Assembly: GCA_017562135.1 (NCBI GenBank)
Contig: QEYB01001312.1
Location: 62,001-126,000, forward strand
DNA: 64,000 nucleotides
Source: Dipylidium caninum
Taxonomy: Eukaryota; Platyhelminthes; Cestoda; Cyclophyllidea; Dipylidiidae
Direction of reading: 5' to 3'
Position 1 is the first letter of the stretch. Each line of letters begins with the position of its first letter. Below the pieces are notes generated by a model. It saw nothing but the letters and a program-made list of their open reading frames with translations. It made no database searches and was not told the DNA's origin. A program made the translations under genes and the position numbers. Positions 12,129-25,800 of this stretch are shown here, one piece after another.

Positions 12129-13632
12129 TGCAATGTATTGTGCTATTATCTTCGTCCTTTGTGATGTGTGCGACAAGCGTTTTTGACATTTCCATTTCCC
12201 CCTTTTTATAACCCGTCCTATTAAATCACTTGTGACTTAGTGGATGCCAATTTCTTCGTTTTGTGGTTGATCCGTCTACTAGTCACTTCGATGGCAAATT
12301 CACATTTCATGTTGCACCTTGCACCTTCAATGGGCGCGAGTCGCGGCGTCCTTCCGCCCCCGCTGGTGAATTCCCCCCTCTTCGCCAGATTCGAGGACTT
12401 CCATCTTTGTTCTCTCTCGTTTCCCATTCAACGTGCTTTCCTTCTCCCTCTTTTTGTGTAGACCGATTGTAGTAAAGATTTGGACACACATCGGCAGCTT
12501 CGCCGAGTGGCATTGACGCACTGTTTTGTAACAGGTTCTTGTGCGCCAATCGACGGTTTTCTTCTTCCCATTTCTGACGGACTTGGTGTCCAATACGACG
12601 TCTTATATACGCCTAAATGATCTGCGGTTTGGAATTTTTCACGTTTCACCGCCTCCTCTACCGATTTCTTTGTCAGCCCTTACGATTTTAAATGGGATGC
12701 TTTGTTCGTTCACACCGGTATCACCTAGATGTGTGTGTATTTGTGTATATGTGCGATTTTATCATCGGGGCTCCTGCAACCCTTTTGGCTTCAATTTACG
12801 GCTGCAGCTCGCATCTCGTCCTTTCGTCTGATCACACTTTGCCCCCAATTTAGGCTCGATTCTACCCACTGGTTAAATTAGGTCGTACTTTCTTACTGTT
12901 AGTGTAGAGTCCGATGTCTATTTTGTACACGCTGCCGCCTTTTTTGTTCCTGTCGCCTCGACGGAGGCCACGTGCTCCATTTTCGCAATTTTCATGATAC
13001 TGCGGCCGACGCAAATGGCCGTTGTCCGTATTGCAAACAGGTCTGTGCTCTTCGTTCTTTTTTACTTGTTGGCGTCTTGGTCCACCCTGTCCAGCACATG
13101 TCTCAGACGTCACTAAGGGGACAAGTCCACAGATCCTAGTGCTTTTCTCTTAAAAATGGTTACGAAGAGAGGCTCTCGATGCCCTGAGTAAGGGATACTG
13201 TCCATCGACTCAAAATCTTTCCGAAACATCGCCTGACCGGTATTTTCTGGTCTGACAAAATTCGGACCACAAGATTTTGGTTGAGATAAGTCGTCTCCCA
13301 TTCGTTCAAACTGGGGAGTCTTGGCCGAAATCCACTCATTTTTGTCAAAGTCGCGTCTACTGCTGACAGTCTAATAGGTTTTTTCATCTGATTCCATTTC
13401 CCTCCTTCAACTGCGTGCACAGCTAGCTTTTTTACGTTAACACAAGAAGAAGTGGATTTTCGCATCCCTATTGGACGTGACTGATCGGTTTTTAGTGGCC
13501 CTAAAATTAACACGATCCCTTTTTGAGTGTAATCCTCTTTGAGCCCTGTCAGACATCGTCAGTGCTCTCCAGGTGCGCTTTGTGGTTCTATTCCAATGCC
13601 ATTCTTTCTTCCCATCCTCCCTCAGAACTAAC
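12129..13632. other. Intergenic region between the phosphatase and cyclin Q genes
   Basis: No exon with recognisable protein family content was found. A minus-strand frame around 12450-12600 reads plausibly charged sequence (RRIGHQVRQKWEEENRRLAH) but has no partner exons or known match. Promoter elements for cyclin Q are expected just upstream of 13633, but no TATA box or initiator can be named with confidence. Confidence 0.35.
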
Positions 13633-15992
13633 ATGTCATCGGTCTCACCAACCTCCGGTCGACCAACCTTGGCCCCCCAGTCCTCCGTTCCCCCCTTCGG
13701 AGGCGGAGGACCGAGACACCCACCACCGGTGCGTCTGCCGGTGCCCAAACGACCACCACTCACACCCTCGGCCATTTTCACGCTAATTCAAACTATCAAG
13801 GAGACGGGACGCCGATTGGGCATGAGTGACTGCGCCGTGGCCACCGCGTGCACCCTCTTCCATCGTATGGTTCGCGTTTTGACTGTGGGCGAGGAGACGG
13901 GGCCCTTCGCCGCCACGACAATGTTGAGCGAGACAGATCCATCCATCGTTACCGCCGCTCAACCTGCCACATACTCGGTCACCAATGACAATCCTCTGCC
14001 CTCGGCAATCGACGGCTCTATTCGGTCAAGTCTGGGAGATGTGGACCCATATGTGAGTGAAAAGCGCCTTCCCTGGTCCCAGTATCTCGTCAACTCTTTC
14101 CTTTATAAAGAGAGCCTTTTTAATGTACAGTCCGCCTACTGCCCGAGGCCAAAGGTCATTTCTTGTGAGACGTAGAGTTGGAGGATGGCTACCGCATTAT
14201 TCCAAATATTGTGCCACTTAAAGCGACACTCCAATAATTCAGTAATCCCTCATTCACTTTGCTTCCACTTACTCCTCTTTTGCTCCAACTGAACTTTCAT
14301 GTTTTTTGCTCAGAGTTATTGAATGCTCTCTCGCTTTTTTGTTTTAATATTTTGTCCTCCAGACCATGGCGATGGCTTGCATCAGCTTGGGGGCGAAGAT
14401 TCAGGAAGAACACCAACGTCTTCGAGATGTCATTGTTGCTTATTACCGGTGGGTAGTCTCCCCTTTTTTGCGCTCCACCTCCTTAACCTCGCTTTTTAAG
14501 ATCCGGAGGGGGAAGCTGACATGCCACGAAATTTCATCGATGTCGTCCACTTCGGCCGCTATTGTCTGCTGTCATAAAGTAAAGCCTGCCATCTGCATTA
14601 TGTCATATTTGGCGTTGGACAAACGCTGCTATTTACCGCCCAGCAGTCTGGAATATTTGCGGCTCCGCCTATTCAGCATCTCTTGTTGAAGCTGAATGGG
14701 AGTCTAGCAGACGGCGCTGGAAGGTGGCGGTGTACAGAATGGAAGGAGAGCCCGCAATACTAACTTGGTTGACACTTTGATAAATAGGTGGAGTGACAGA
14801 TGGGTGGATGAACTGCCCAGGATGGTTCTTTTAGGATCAAATGAACAGATAAAGAAGGGACTGATTGCGCTGGCGGATCCCTGTTGGGTGTTGAATAGGG
14901 CAATGGGTCTTGAGCGGTCAGAAAAAGAACGGAGGAACGGTGTTAGAAGTGGTAATAAAATGGGAGCCGTTGTCTTTTCTCACGTTCTCGTCTAGACCGA
15001 TTAAATGATTTTTTTAATCTTTGAATCGCACAGGACTCTGCACAAGACGAAACGCCCTCCACTTGAGGTAGGTGAGGAGTACGACCGCCTCCGTGTCAGT
15101 CTTGTCAGCGCGGAGCTGTTTCTCATGCGCGTCCTGGGCTACGCAGTGCGTACACGCGCTGACCTGCCCCACGCCTACCTGCTCCATTATCTCTCTGCTC
15201 TGCTTCACTGGATCGGCAAGGGCGTTGCCTACCCGCCCTCCGCTGAGGCTCTCGACGTCGACACTGAGGGCGGCGGAGCGTACGCCAGCCACAGTGCCCT
15301 GGCGCTGGCCCGTTTGCCGGGCCTGGCTTGGGCCATTCTCATGGACTCGTACCACGCGCCGCTGTGTGTTGACTACGCGCCGGAGTACATAGCGGCGTCG
15401 ATTCTCCATCTGGCGCTGCGAATAGCCGGCGTGGAGGTGCCCGGCAATAGGCATTCCGACAGCGCGTGGTGGCAGGTGCGGTGTGCTTCCCTCTTTCGAT
15501 GGGCTGTGTGTGGAAGTGGTGGTCGACCTGAAGGGTCTGTGCACTGGCAAACTCGTCCCGCATGAAGGGGACGATAAGTGAATGCCGGACTTAACAGATG
15601 ATGCCATAAGCGGGTTTTTGGCAGGCGTATGTGTGGTCGACTCTCTCCATGGTGGGAAGAAGTAGATGACCAGATGGGTGATGAGATTAGATGGACTGGA
15701 CGGATTGATTCGATTTGCATTGACGGACACATGGAAGCATAAATTTGGAGCGGGACGGTGCAAGGGTTAAGTGGAGAGTCTGATTTGTTGAGGCGGAAAG
15801 GTGGGTGATTGTATTCGTTCTGTCGGCATACCCCTCACCTGCGCCCCATCTTTTTCCCCGCAGGCCATTTCGGACTCGCTCTCTCGCGAGACAGTTGAGC
15901 AGATCCAGTTGAAGGTGATGGACATCTACGCAGTGGACGACCGCATCAATGCGATGGCCAACTACCGTCCGGACGAGGACGACGACTACTGA
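13633..15992 (+). CDS. CCNQ: Cyclin Q (FAM58A-like), activator of CDK10
   Basis: Four exons join in phase: 13633-14052, 14363-14448, 15034-15475 and 15864-15992, giving 358 residues. The N-terminal 45 or so residues are Ser/Pro-rich. The first cyclin fold starts at IFTLIQTIKETGRRLGMSDC followed by AVATACTLFHRM, then DPYTMAMACISLGAKIQEEH with RLRDVI, and SLVSAELFLMRVLGYAV. The second fold includes LPHAYLLHYLSALLHWIG, AWAILMDSYHAPLCVDYAPE, IAASILHLALRIAGVEVP and SAWWQ, ending VMDIYAVDDRINAM and an acidic DEDDDY tail. Every block follows human CCNQ order. An insert of about 45 residues between the first helices makes it longer than the human protein of about 250. Known role: binds and activates CDK10, which phosphorylates ETS2 and acts in ciliogenesis. 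The start is the first ATG after an upstream in-frame run that lacks cyclin similarity. Confidence 0.92.
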
Positions 15993-18900
15993 GGGTCTTT
16001 TCTACTCGGTTCACCCTTTTTGCATTTTGCTAAAAAACCTCTAGTGGCCCTCGTCCCTTTTGTAATCGGATTAACATAATTGTTTCACTCGATGGGACTT
16101 AATTCTCCTTCCCCAGTTGCGACTTGGGTGCCCTTAAGAGCATTGCGCTGACTAACTTATCACTTGTCTCCGCTTCCCCAGGACTTGACCGAGGGAGATG
16201 TTAAGGTGCGCAACCTCGGAAGACTTAAATGTCAGTGTTTCGAGCGCCTTATCACCACCGCAGCAGCGCGCCCAGGGAGTGAGTGTCAGTCTGCTCACGT
16301 CGTGCTCAGCTTGGACTACCATCTCGAGCCGTCGTTCATTTCCAACGAACAGTGGTTGAACCTGCCGGGTCAGGCCGTTGGCGGGCCGCCCGCTGTCCTG
16401 TTTTTTCCACCAAGTCAGTGAACTGGACACTGACGCGGGGCTCTGTAGGCGCATCGAAGCGACTATGTCGCAGCAGACCTCACCGCTGACGCCAGTCTGT
16501 GGGGAGGCGCCTCGCCCTGGTTACCGTCTCGGCGAGGAGTTCAGATAGGAAAGGGCTGAGCGCTGTGCCTACACTGCCTCTCGAATAAGCTGGTTTGGTG
16601 TAACCAGCCCTCATTTGGGGGGGGGGGCGGGGGTGGCGTCCTGCGTCACGCGGTCTCGCACTCGAAGAAAGGTTTGCGGGCTGTCATGCGTCGTCTATGG
16701 TCGTGTCCTCGGGTCTCCTCCCACGCCCGCGCCACGGTCTCTGGTCTGGACTGGGCAGACAAGCAAGCGGCCATCGGGCCAAGTCCCAAGGCTCGTCTTG
16801 TCCTGCATCCCCGGGGCGGCGCATGCCTCCTCGCCGGCGCGAGCTTGGGGAGACGGTGGGCAGGCGGTGGGTGGGCGCGCGCAGGCTCAGTGGCGGCCAA
16901 AGCGGCAGGCGCTGAGTCATCGATCGGTGATCAATAAAACGATGCTCGGTGGACAGTGTGAGGGTGTCCGGTGTCGAACTGCCGTGCTCCAGGCGGGTGC
17001 CGCTTTTCTTGTCCTCCCAAGTCCCTCCGCGGACAGAGTCAACAGGCTCCAGGACGCGTAGTACAGCACCGACGCTGGCCGCATCCACCGAGGTGTGGTG
17101 GAAGCGCAGTTGGCAGTGCTGGTCCTATCGATTCCCCGCCTAAACACGTGACCGGCGAGACGAGCGACACAAAGCTGACCGGGGAGGCGAAGACTGACCC
17201 AGTCGTTCTTAGCCTCGCACTTCAACAACCCCCAAAGACGGGTCCAGCGACATGGACAGGCATGCAACCCGTACGGCCTCATTTAGGGAGAACCCGGGTC
17301 ACGGTGAGTTGCCTTATTTATTTTGCGGGGGGGGGCAGGGGGGCGGGGGGCAGTCCGGCCTTCGCCCCCCGTACACGCATGTAAGACTTTACCCCTTACA
17401 AGTAAACATTCTTTGCTTGCGATTGGGCATCCGACGCTGGGCGTCTCCTTTCCGTCGACGTTGACACTACCGATGTGGCGAAACGGGGAGGATCTATTTG
17501 TCGCCTAAATGCTGTCCCTGGCGAAAAAATTGTCTCAACTGACGCGATAGACAGGCGGCGCATCACAGCAGAATTCTGTCTGCCAGTCGCGCTCACGTGT
17601 TGCAGCTGCGAGGGCTTGCCCTGAATCTGAGCACATTCTTCGACTTGTTCACCTGGACGACCCGTCAAAGTAGCAATACTGGCAACGCGTAACGCCGAGT
17701 GGCTTCCCCTATCTCGCCTCTTGCCGAGCTTCTGCTGCTGCGCGGGGGACAGGTCTGAGATCTGGACTTGGCCTTGCAAGGGTTGCATTCACTGTCAAAC
17801 TTTGTCGTCAGAAAGGGGAAAGATCTCTTTCTTTTACCGTTCTGCTGTGGTGTGGTGTCGCTTTCCCCCTATTCGGGGCGAGAATGGGCGCTCATAGCAC
17901 ACCGTACCTCTATTGCTGATCTCGCGAGCGGAGGGTGGAAGGCAGGAGCTCATTCACTATGGCTGCTGTCGTTTCCTTGATCTAGCCAAGTCGGCAAACG
18001 CACAGAAGGTCCAGAGTCCCTCGCACCAAGAAAACGTTTCGTCATCCCTCATCCTCGCCTTGAATGCCCAGTCGCGAGCTTCACCGGCCGTCTCGGCCCG
18101 CCTGCTCCGCTCGCCACCGCCGCCCACCTCTCACCTGCCTCGTTTCTCCTCCCACCTGCGGCGCCAAACCAATCCTCGCGACCGCGCCAGCGGCAGAAGT
18201 CGCAGCAGCAACCGCTTCATCACCTTCTACCGAGACCGAAGTGGCTATCGCGGTGGATTCAAGGTGTCGTCGAAGTCAGACTTCGTCCAACTGCGCGTGG
18301 AGCCGAAACTTCAACGGGTCCTCGACCGACGATATTCGAAAATTATGTCGGATTCCGTCAGACGCCTCATTTCTGCTCACCAACCGCTTGATTTTTGAGT
18401 TCCGACAAGCAGCTTATTTCCCTTCGCATTTCGTCCATTTTTTACTCCTTGTTTGTTTTCTTGCCTTAGTTGTCACAGGTCTTGTTTCTCCAGTTAACGC
18501 CAATTTTCGTGTTATTATAAGACAAAAAGTATTTCGCAAAAATAGTGAATTATTCAACGGGTAGTCAGGTGTTTTGGGAGAACGGGGCGGCGGCGGGGAG
18601 GAGAACCACATTTGCGTCATCAACTGTCTACTTCAAGGTGTCTCTCAGGCTGAGCAAAATCCCCTTCGACTGAGGCGAACCACTTTCCCGAGGTCTCTGC
18701 ATCAACCGCGAGGCCGGCGAAGGCGATGGTGGCGGTGGGAAGGTTTTCACTTCAAGTATTCCGTGGGTGTTGAGCATGCAGGTGTAAATCTCATGTCTCG
18801 CAGATCGCCATTCAAGCGCCGAAACACGCCTGTTTTGTGGAGGCTGCGCGTGGGGGTGCGGACGGGCGGCGGGCCCGGCCGCAAAAAGAGGAGGCATGGG

Positions 18901-19832
18901 AGCGAGTGCCCCGGTGAGGCCTCCAGGACGCCACGGGGAAGGCATCCGGTCTTGGGGGCGGGGGCGGGGGCGAATTCACTTCCACTCGACGTCCACAGGC
19001 CGGGTCCTCTCCGATGATGTGGGCTGGGCGCTCGCATCAGACTGCCACGATGCTCGAGCGTTGGCAAGGAAAAGGTAGGAAGGCGTTGGAGTCTAGCAGG
19101 AAGTGGCAGTTCGCCCACGGCAGAAGCGAAGGAGGGACGTTCCACTGCCAACCTTGAAGGTACACTTGCGGCCTGACACAGCAAACGACCAACCGCCTCG
19201 CGTGTCAAAATTTGGCCATTAAATTACGACGGCACCTTTTCTAATCAACCGTGAATTGGCGGGGGGCAGCAGGGGAGAGGAGGTGATGCGCAAACTAAAC
19301 TCTTTATCCACCTCATTCCGTCGAAACCTCGACAGTGTCTCCGCTGGCGACTCTAGTGCTCGCGAATCGTTTACTCAACCACGCGAACCGTCAGCTTTAT
19401 GCCGCTTGGTCTTCAAGCGCCGGCGGTCCGACCCTCCCTTCTCTTCCCCCCTCCCCTCCTCCACCGGCAGCCGCGACGGCTCCCACCGCCGCGCCGTGGC
19501 GTGCCGACGGAGCGGATATGGCGGCTCCGGAGGGAGTCCGAGGCCCACCGTCACGCCTCATGCCAAGTTACACTCCAGCCAGCGCAAGTCAGTCAACAAC
19601 TTAGGGAGGGATATGCTGCTCGCAGGAGCCCGGTAGACTGAACTTCGCCCTTCCTCTTGGTGTCTCATCCGCCTGCCGAGAAGTGAAGCATTTCGCGCGA
19701 TTAAATTCATCATCCGATGTCTCACGGACCTAAACGCCGAGAATGGCCACATCCATGCCAGAAAAGACAAAAACGGTACAGTTGGAGGCTGAAGACGTGT
19801 ATTTACTAGTCGCATGCACCTAAACAGCCGAG
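15993..19832. other. GC-rich gap between convergent genes; no supported gene
   Basis: The 3.8 kb between the cyclin Q stop and the coiled-coil gene stop is unusually GC-rich and full of overlapping open frames on both strands, as expected from few AT-rich stop codons rather than from coding. It contains a poly-G tract at 16617-16627 and an AATAAA at 16933-16938, too far downstream to be assigned securely to cyclin Q. The frame ending at 18398 has a basic Ser/Arg-rich end but no family match. Confidence 0.4.
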
Positions 19833-22800
19833 CTAATTGGCCAAGTTGGGTGTCCCCAGCGGCGTATACTTGGTGCTTCGGAAGGCCGTGTAGAGGAGGG
19901 GCGTCGAGTTGCGGAACGAAAAGGAGGACGACGTCTTAAGCGACTGTGGGGCGAGCGACGTTCTGCCGAGGGTGCGTCTTTCCCGAAGGCTTTTGGAGTA
20001 TGCCAGGCGTCGTTGGGTGGCGGAGAACTCAGGAATCCCCTGTGACGGTGTTGCCCTCGCAAAATTCATCGTTCGACGTCTCGTGTCCACATTGGCAGGG
20101 GCGATGAGGTGGCTCGACGTGTTCGGAAAGGCGAGCGACTTGGTACCCGTCTCAATCATGCTAATCGGACGAGGCCGTGATGGACGCTCCGCATTCTTCC
20201 GCCTCACGTCAGTTCTACACACGAAGAGAGAGTGAATCAGCGGTCGAGTTTTTGTGTGAAAAAGGGTGGTATTTGAAGAATCGCCTTTCTCCCCGACTAC
20301 TTTCTTGGCCTTCGAGGCCCTCTCGCCTCGCAGACAAAGTGACCCATTCTCTGCTGCCTTGGCGGTCTAGAATTTCACCGAAGGTGCGAGGCGTCACACG
20401 TCGAGACGGGCGAGAGAGGCCGATCGGCGCCGTGATCCGTGAGCTCGTGGATCAGCGCCAAAGCAAGTGGACGCGGCCAGCCAAATTGGGAATGTGAGGA
20501 CGAAAAGGGCGAGGCCTAAGAACAACCACTGCAAAGAGGGTGAGGATATCGAGCGGCCTTCTTCCTTTTCTGACTTACGAGGCAGGCTGTGGCCCTCCGC
20601 GGTCCAGAGTAGCCTTAATGGTGATGATGCGCTGACGAGTGGGAGGTTTCGACTCCACAGCCTTTAAGGTCTCCTCCAACCACGCGGTGTACTGTTGCAG
20701 ACGTTTGATCTCCCGGCACAGGACCGGACACCGACTTCCCGCATAATCGTTAGCGTCATCTTCGTCGGAATCGTGGACATCTGAGACAGGGGGAAAAGGC
20801 AAAAGCGATTATTTTGCTGCGGTGGTATAAAATGATTTTAGCGCAGTGACATTGCCAGAAAACAAGATCCAACTTAAGAAAGTGGCCAACCCAACAAGTT
20901 GGCGACTCGAGGTGCAAAGAGTGTTGAGGATCTCCTCGCTGGTGAAGAAGAGGACAGAATCAGCCGAAAAGCCTCAACAGGCGAAGTGAAGGGGGACACA
21001 TCAAGCGAAAGAAGTAACGTGCAACGCAGTCAGTGGACACGTCGGGAAAGTGCTCCTCGGTTCATTCGCGTTCTGTGCTCCGCTGGCCACACACTCACCG
21101 TGAGGACCTTCCATTCCGTCTCCAGTGCCAAGTTGATCGGACTCTCTACCTACACATTCATACGGCTTGGCGACGCTCATCGGCGCTCAGACTTGCTGCG
21201 TCTCCCTTCTAATTGCGTCATAGAAGCAAGGGAAGAGGCGGAGGGCTCGTCTCTCCTCTCCCAGATTTTGCTAAGGTTAGACAGAATCTACTTCCGCATT
21301 CGCCGCGGATCATTAGGCTTGAGACGGACGTGTGGGGGGGAGGGGGAGGAGAGGGGGGGGGAGAACATGCTCAAAAGGACAGCAAAGAAGGCAAGTGATA
21401 AACTTCGACGGGAGTGGAGTACGCAGCCAGCGTGGAGGATTGAATCAGCCCAGTCCAAGCGGGGGTGACCAATCTCGCACACCTTTGGAAGTGTCCCTCG
21501 TGAATTTGTCCGCAGCATGCGCATGGGGTGGGGGAGAAAGCAGTGGGAAGAAGGATGCGTCCTCGACGTCTCGAGCGGGCCAGGGCAGGAAGGATGACTA
21601 CCAGTCGGAGGGGAGGCCCACGTGGACGCCCTGTGCCGCTTCCGGGCCCATCCACGTGGCCTCGCGCCAGGGGCACCTGGCAGCACAGAGCCCGTGGATC
21701 GCCCCTCGCTCACACGTCCGGTGCTGAGGACGCTGCCTTCCTTAACAACGCCCCTTGGGCCACTTTGGCCAAAGTGCTCGCCCAACACGACCCTCTGCTG
21801 GCAGGTGCAATCAAGGCGGAAAGGGGCGCAGCACAACAGCGAATGTGCGAGGGCTTGTGCAATCACAACCAGGGGAATAAATGCAATTAACACAACTGAA
21901 GAACACCTCAGTCCTCGCGAAAGGACAACTCACAGTAGCCTGCGAAGGGAGCAAATGGAAAGGGAAATAGAAAAACGGTGAATAAGGAAGGCTCAACTCC
22001 GTCTGGTCAGGCGATGGAGCCTGGGGAAAGGGGCGGAAACTGGCCAAGCACGCTCAAATGGGGCGTCTTGTATCAAACCTACCGAAACTCGCCATTATCC
22101 ATTTGTAGGCACTTTGGACGCCCTTCTGAATGTTCTGTCTGCCCAGACGGTCGAGTTTGCGATTGAGACAGAGCAGTTTCTGCACGTATTCCTCCTTCTC
22201 CGCCTCCAACTCCCTTGTCCGCTCCAATTTAATGCGCTTTTCTTCGGCATACTTGCAAAATGGGAGATGGTTACTTTAAAGAGGCATTAATTTCAGAATT
22301 AAGTATATACTCCAAGGAAGCGGTGGGAAACTCCACGGTTTGTGTTTATCACCTAGTAGGGGGAATGTCGGTTTGCCCGACCGGTGAACGGCCAGATGGT
22401 CAAATTCACTCCGTTTCGGATCGCGCAACAATCTAAGCTGTCCAACCACTTTGCAGATTATTCGAGGGAAAGACGTTTGAGTTGAAGTGTCACGACCCCC
22501 CGGTCATCGGACACGGGGACGGAGAGAGCGAGCCTCGTGCTTACCAGTTCGTTGACGCGGTTGACCTTGACTTTGACATTCTTCACCTTCAAGTCCTGCT
22601 GCAGTAGGACGTCTTGCATGCGTCGATTCATCTCCTCCGCGGATTCGAGGCTTTAAAGGCGGGAAAAGAGGGGATCTTTCGGGGTCGTGGTCACAGAGGG
22701 GGCGGGTGTGAAGGGGTGCGCGGTGGACAGTTAGGAGTTAGTCGTACTTGTGCGTCATACCGTTTATACACAGAGGAAAAACGCTTGTTTAATTCGTCGA

Positions 22801-25800
22801 GTTTTTCAATTCTCTGAGAGGAAAAAAAGACACGTAGTCAATGAATCAGGGCGCCACAAAACACACCCCTTCCGTAACAATCGCAAGGGAAAGTGGCTGT
22901 CGAGAAGGCCACTTGAAGTTTGCACTTTTTTTCTACCATTCAACTAAGCCGAAGAGGAAGGCTGCGAAGAGTGAATTTCCTGCGGTGGTGGCGGTGGAGG
23001 AGAAGGGGGAATGTGCGGGTGAGACCCGCCTACAGCACCAAACGCGCTAGGCGCCAAAGAAGTGCCAACAAAAGGCGCAATTTGACAGGCCGTTAAGCCA
23101 ATCATCCGCCGCCCTCCCCACCAAAGCCGGCATAGGCTCATTCGGCAGGTGATAAGTTGCCACTCAAGAGGCGGTGATTCGGCGAAAGCAGACGAGATGT
23201 CAGTTGGCGGCCCATGGTGCACGTCCAGCCAACATTTCTCGGTTAAGGGGGAAAAGATGAGTGACGAGGGAAGAGAAAGACGCCTCTCTCGCAGAAGAAG
23301 GGGAGAAAGTGAAGTGGAAATGTGACGGCCACTCCGACAGGAAGACAACTCACAGTGGACGCATCAGCCGCCTTGGGTCGAAGCACCTTCAGTTGTTTGT
23401 ATCGCCTTCGGATTTTCGACTTGATTCGGTTGCATTCTTGTCCAGTCTTGGCGATTCCGTTTTGCAATTCTTGTCTGGCGGAAAAAGAGGTGAAAAGTTC
23501 AGACAATGTCCCTTTTTAACCCTCCGCTTCGGCCAGGCCCAGGGCGCTCTTGTCGCCACAATTTCTGCGCCTAGCCGGGGAGGGCCACCCAGGAGCCTCA
23601 CCCCTCCAGGCGGGTCCACTTGCTCCGAGACACACGCATGGGAGCGATCAGCAGCACCTGTCCGGACAAACAACCCCTCGCGCTTCCTGCGACTGTGCAA
23701 CACGTCCCAAGGCTCCGGAAGAAGCGGTGGCTCGGCGATTCCCACGCACACTCTCCAGACAACACCTCAACGGCTGGTGGTGGACCACCTCCGCCCCCAA
23801 TTCACGGGGTCCAGTGACAACTCGTCACGTCCCTCACACGCGACCGATCTCGGGCCACACGAAATCGCTTTATGGGGATCTGCAAGTGTCATCAGTGACT
23901 CTGGGCTTTAGCCTATCCCCGCAACCTCAGCCACTAGCGCTGGTGTTTCATTTTATGATTCTCCAAATATCAGCAACACAACCACAATGAGGCCTAAGGC
24001 GGGTCGAGGGCAGGCGGGAGCGGGGAGGTGGGGCCAGTGCCAATGGGGAGGGGGGGAGGGAGACTAATAAAATAACCGGCAGGTTTATTATGGCATTTTA
24101 CTACTCACCTAGTCAGTCTGTACTTCCGTTTTGACGGCAAAGGCCTCTAGCCACACCTAAAGCCGCCTCATCCACACCTCTCTACCCCATTTGTGGACTG
24201 AGGGAGGAGGGGCCGGTCTCCCAAAGCAGATGATAGGCTGAGGGTGAAAGGAAATGGCCCCCGGGACTCTTTGCCAGCACCTCTATCAGCCGCGATAAAG
24301 AATAATTACTTGCCGCGGTTGTGACGGAGGCGGTGGGAGAAGTTGGAGGAGAAGTTGGGACAGCGTGCTTCAGCGCCCTCCAAAGTGACTCAAATTCTCA
24401 CTCCCCGCCAAAAAGTGTGAGCTCACGCACCGCCCCATTTCCCCTCCTTCGCTAACAACCGGCATTGTGCCAGTGATGCTGCACAACTCGCGCAATTTCC
24501 ACCCATCATAAGATGCTCACGAGGGGATTCACACTGCCTCGCGTCGGCGTGCGCCATGTGACGCACGCAGCCTGCCAAACTGGCAGACATTTCAGTTCGC
24601 CACGCAGGGCAACCAGCTTGACGCCGAGTCTGTCAAGCGGGCTACGCATGAGTGGCACCCGAATTGGTAACTGGTTCCCGTCTGGTTAAAATTACCCCAC
24701 CACCTGAGCGTCGGGCAACAGGAGGCAGTGGAGGGGTGAGACACGCAGTCGTCTGCAGCAGTGGCCAGAGGAGGTGAGAAGACCGCCCGCATATGAGGAA
24801 GGGGAGGGAAAGGAGATGATAATCCTAAGGTGAAGGTGGCAACGACCCGTCGCTGACGCCTCTGTCAAGCACACGCTCCAACAAGCCTTTTGATCTGCTT
24901 AGGCAAGAGGATGTGGGCGACTCACGTGGAAGCCTCGAGCTGGCGACAAAGGAGAAGAGGCTGAGCATCCAGTTGGCGGATCTCCGACCTGACAGCCCTA
25001 ATCTCACTGGCCAGGGCCTCGAGCTTCTGATTCCTCTCCTCATTCGTTAGCACGGCACCGGCGTCCGAGGTGACTTTCATCTTGTTGAACTCCATTCGCT
25101 GATGGGAAATTGCAGTTAGAAGTGTATTTCCACACATACCATACTCTCCGCGCGTTGTCTGAACTGTTGGAGACCCGTCCGCTGATTTTCCATGATAGCA
25201 AGCAAATCGGTAATTGCTGCAATCTTCTTCTGGTCAGCTTCCGCCTTCATGCGGGCGAGTTTTGACGTCAGCGCGGCAGCACGGTCCGCGAAGGCCTTCA
25301 ACTTCCTAAGGGGATGGCGGTATGACAACGGGTGCTTAAGAAGAAGTCTCCCCTTTTCGTCTACAAGACGGCATGGGAATCACGGCAATAAGGCTACAAC
25401 AGGAACGACTTCAAATCGTGAAATTCCATGAGGCCTTCCCAGGCGGTCGTGAATTCGAGGCAAACTACCGACCGAAACCACTAATGAAAGAAGATAGGAA
25501 ATGTTCGGTACAAGGCGGAAAGCGAAAAAGAAGCGGGAAGAGATGTTCCAGTGCGGTCTGAGATAGCGGTGAGGAGATCGCCTGCACATGTGGCAGAGGG
25601 GGGAGAGGAGGGTGTCCCTCGGCCGCGCACTACAGACACACGGCTATCGGAACATACTGCGACCGCAAGACCGCCCCGCCCAGCGTGGTACGATTGGGGC
25701 GGTGGAAGGCTAACTGCATCGAAGGCGGAAAACTTCCCGATGGCCGTTGAGTAAGGGGCGAAGAGGACGTGGGTGTTAAGGGGAACCGCACGTCTGTCAG

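Noticed and set aside
16615..18398. Several plus- and minus-strand open frames of 120-160 codons as possible genes
   Set aside because: They overlap in several frames of GC-rich sequence, show skewed Ala/Arg/Pro/Ser composition, have no family similarity and no coherent splice partners.
20899..21981. Long plus-strand frames opposite the coiled-coil gene
   Set aside because: They lie in a GC-rich intron of the minus-strand gene and have no recognisable motif; frames of this length are expected where stop codons are rare.
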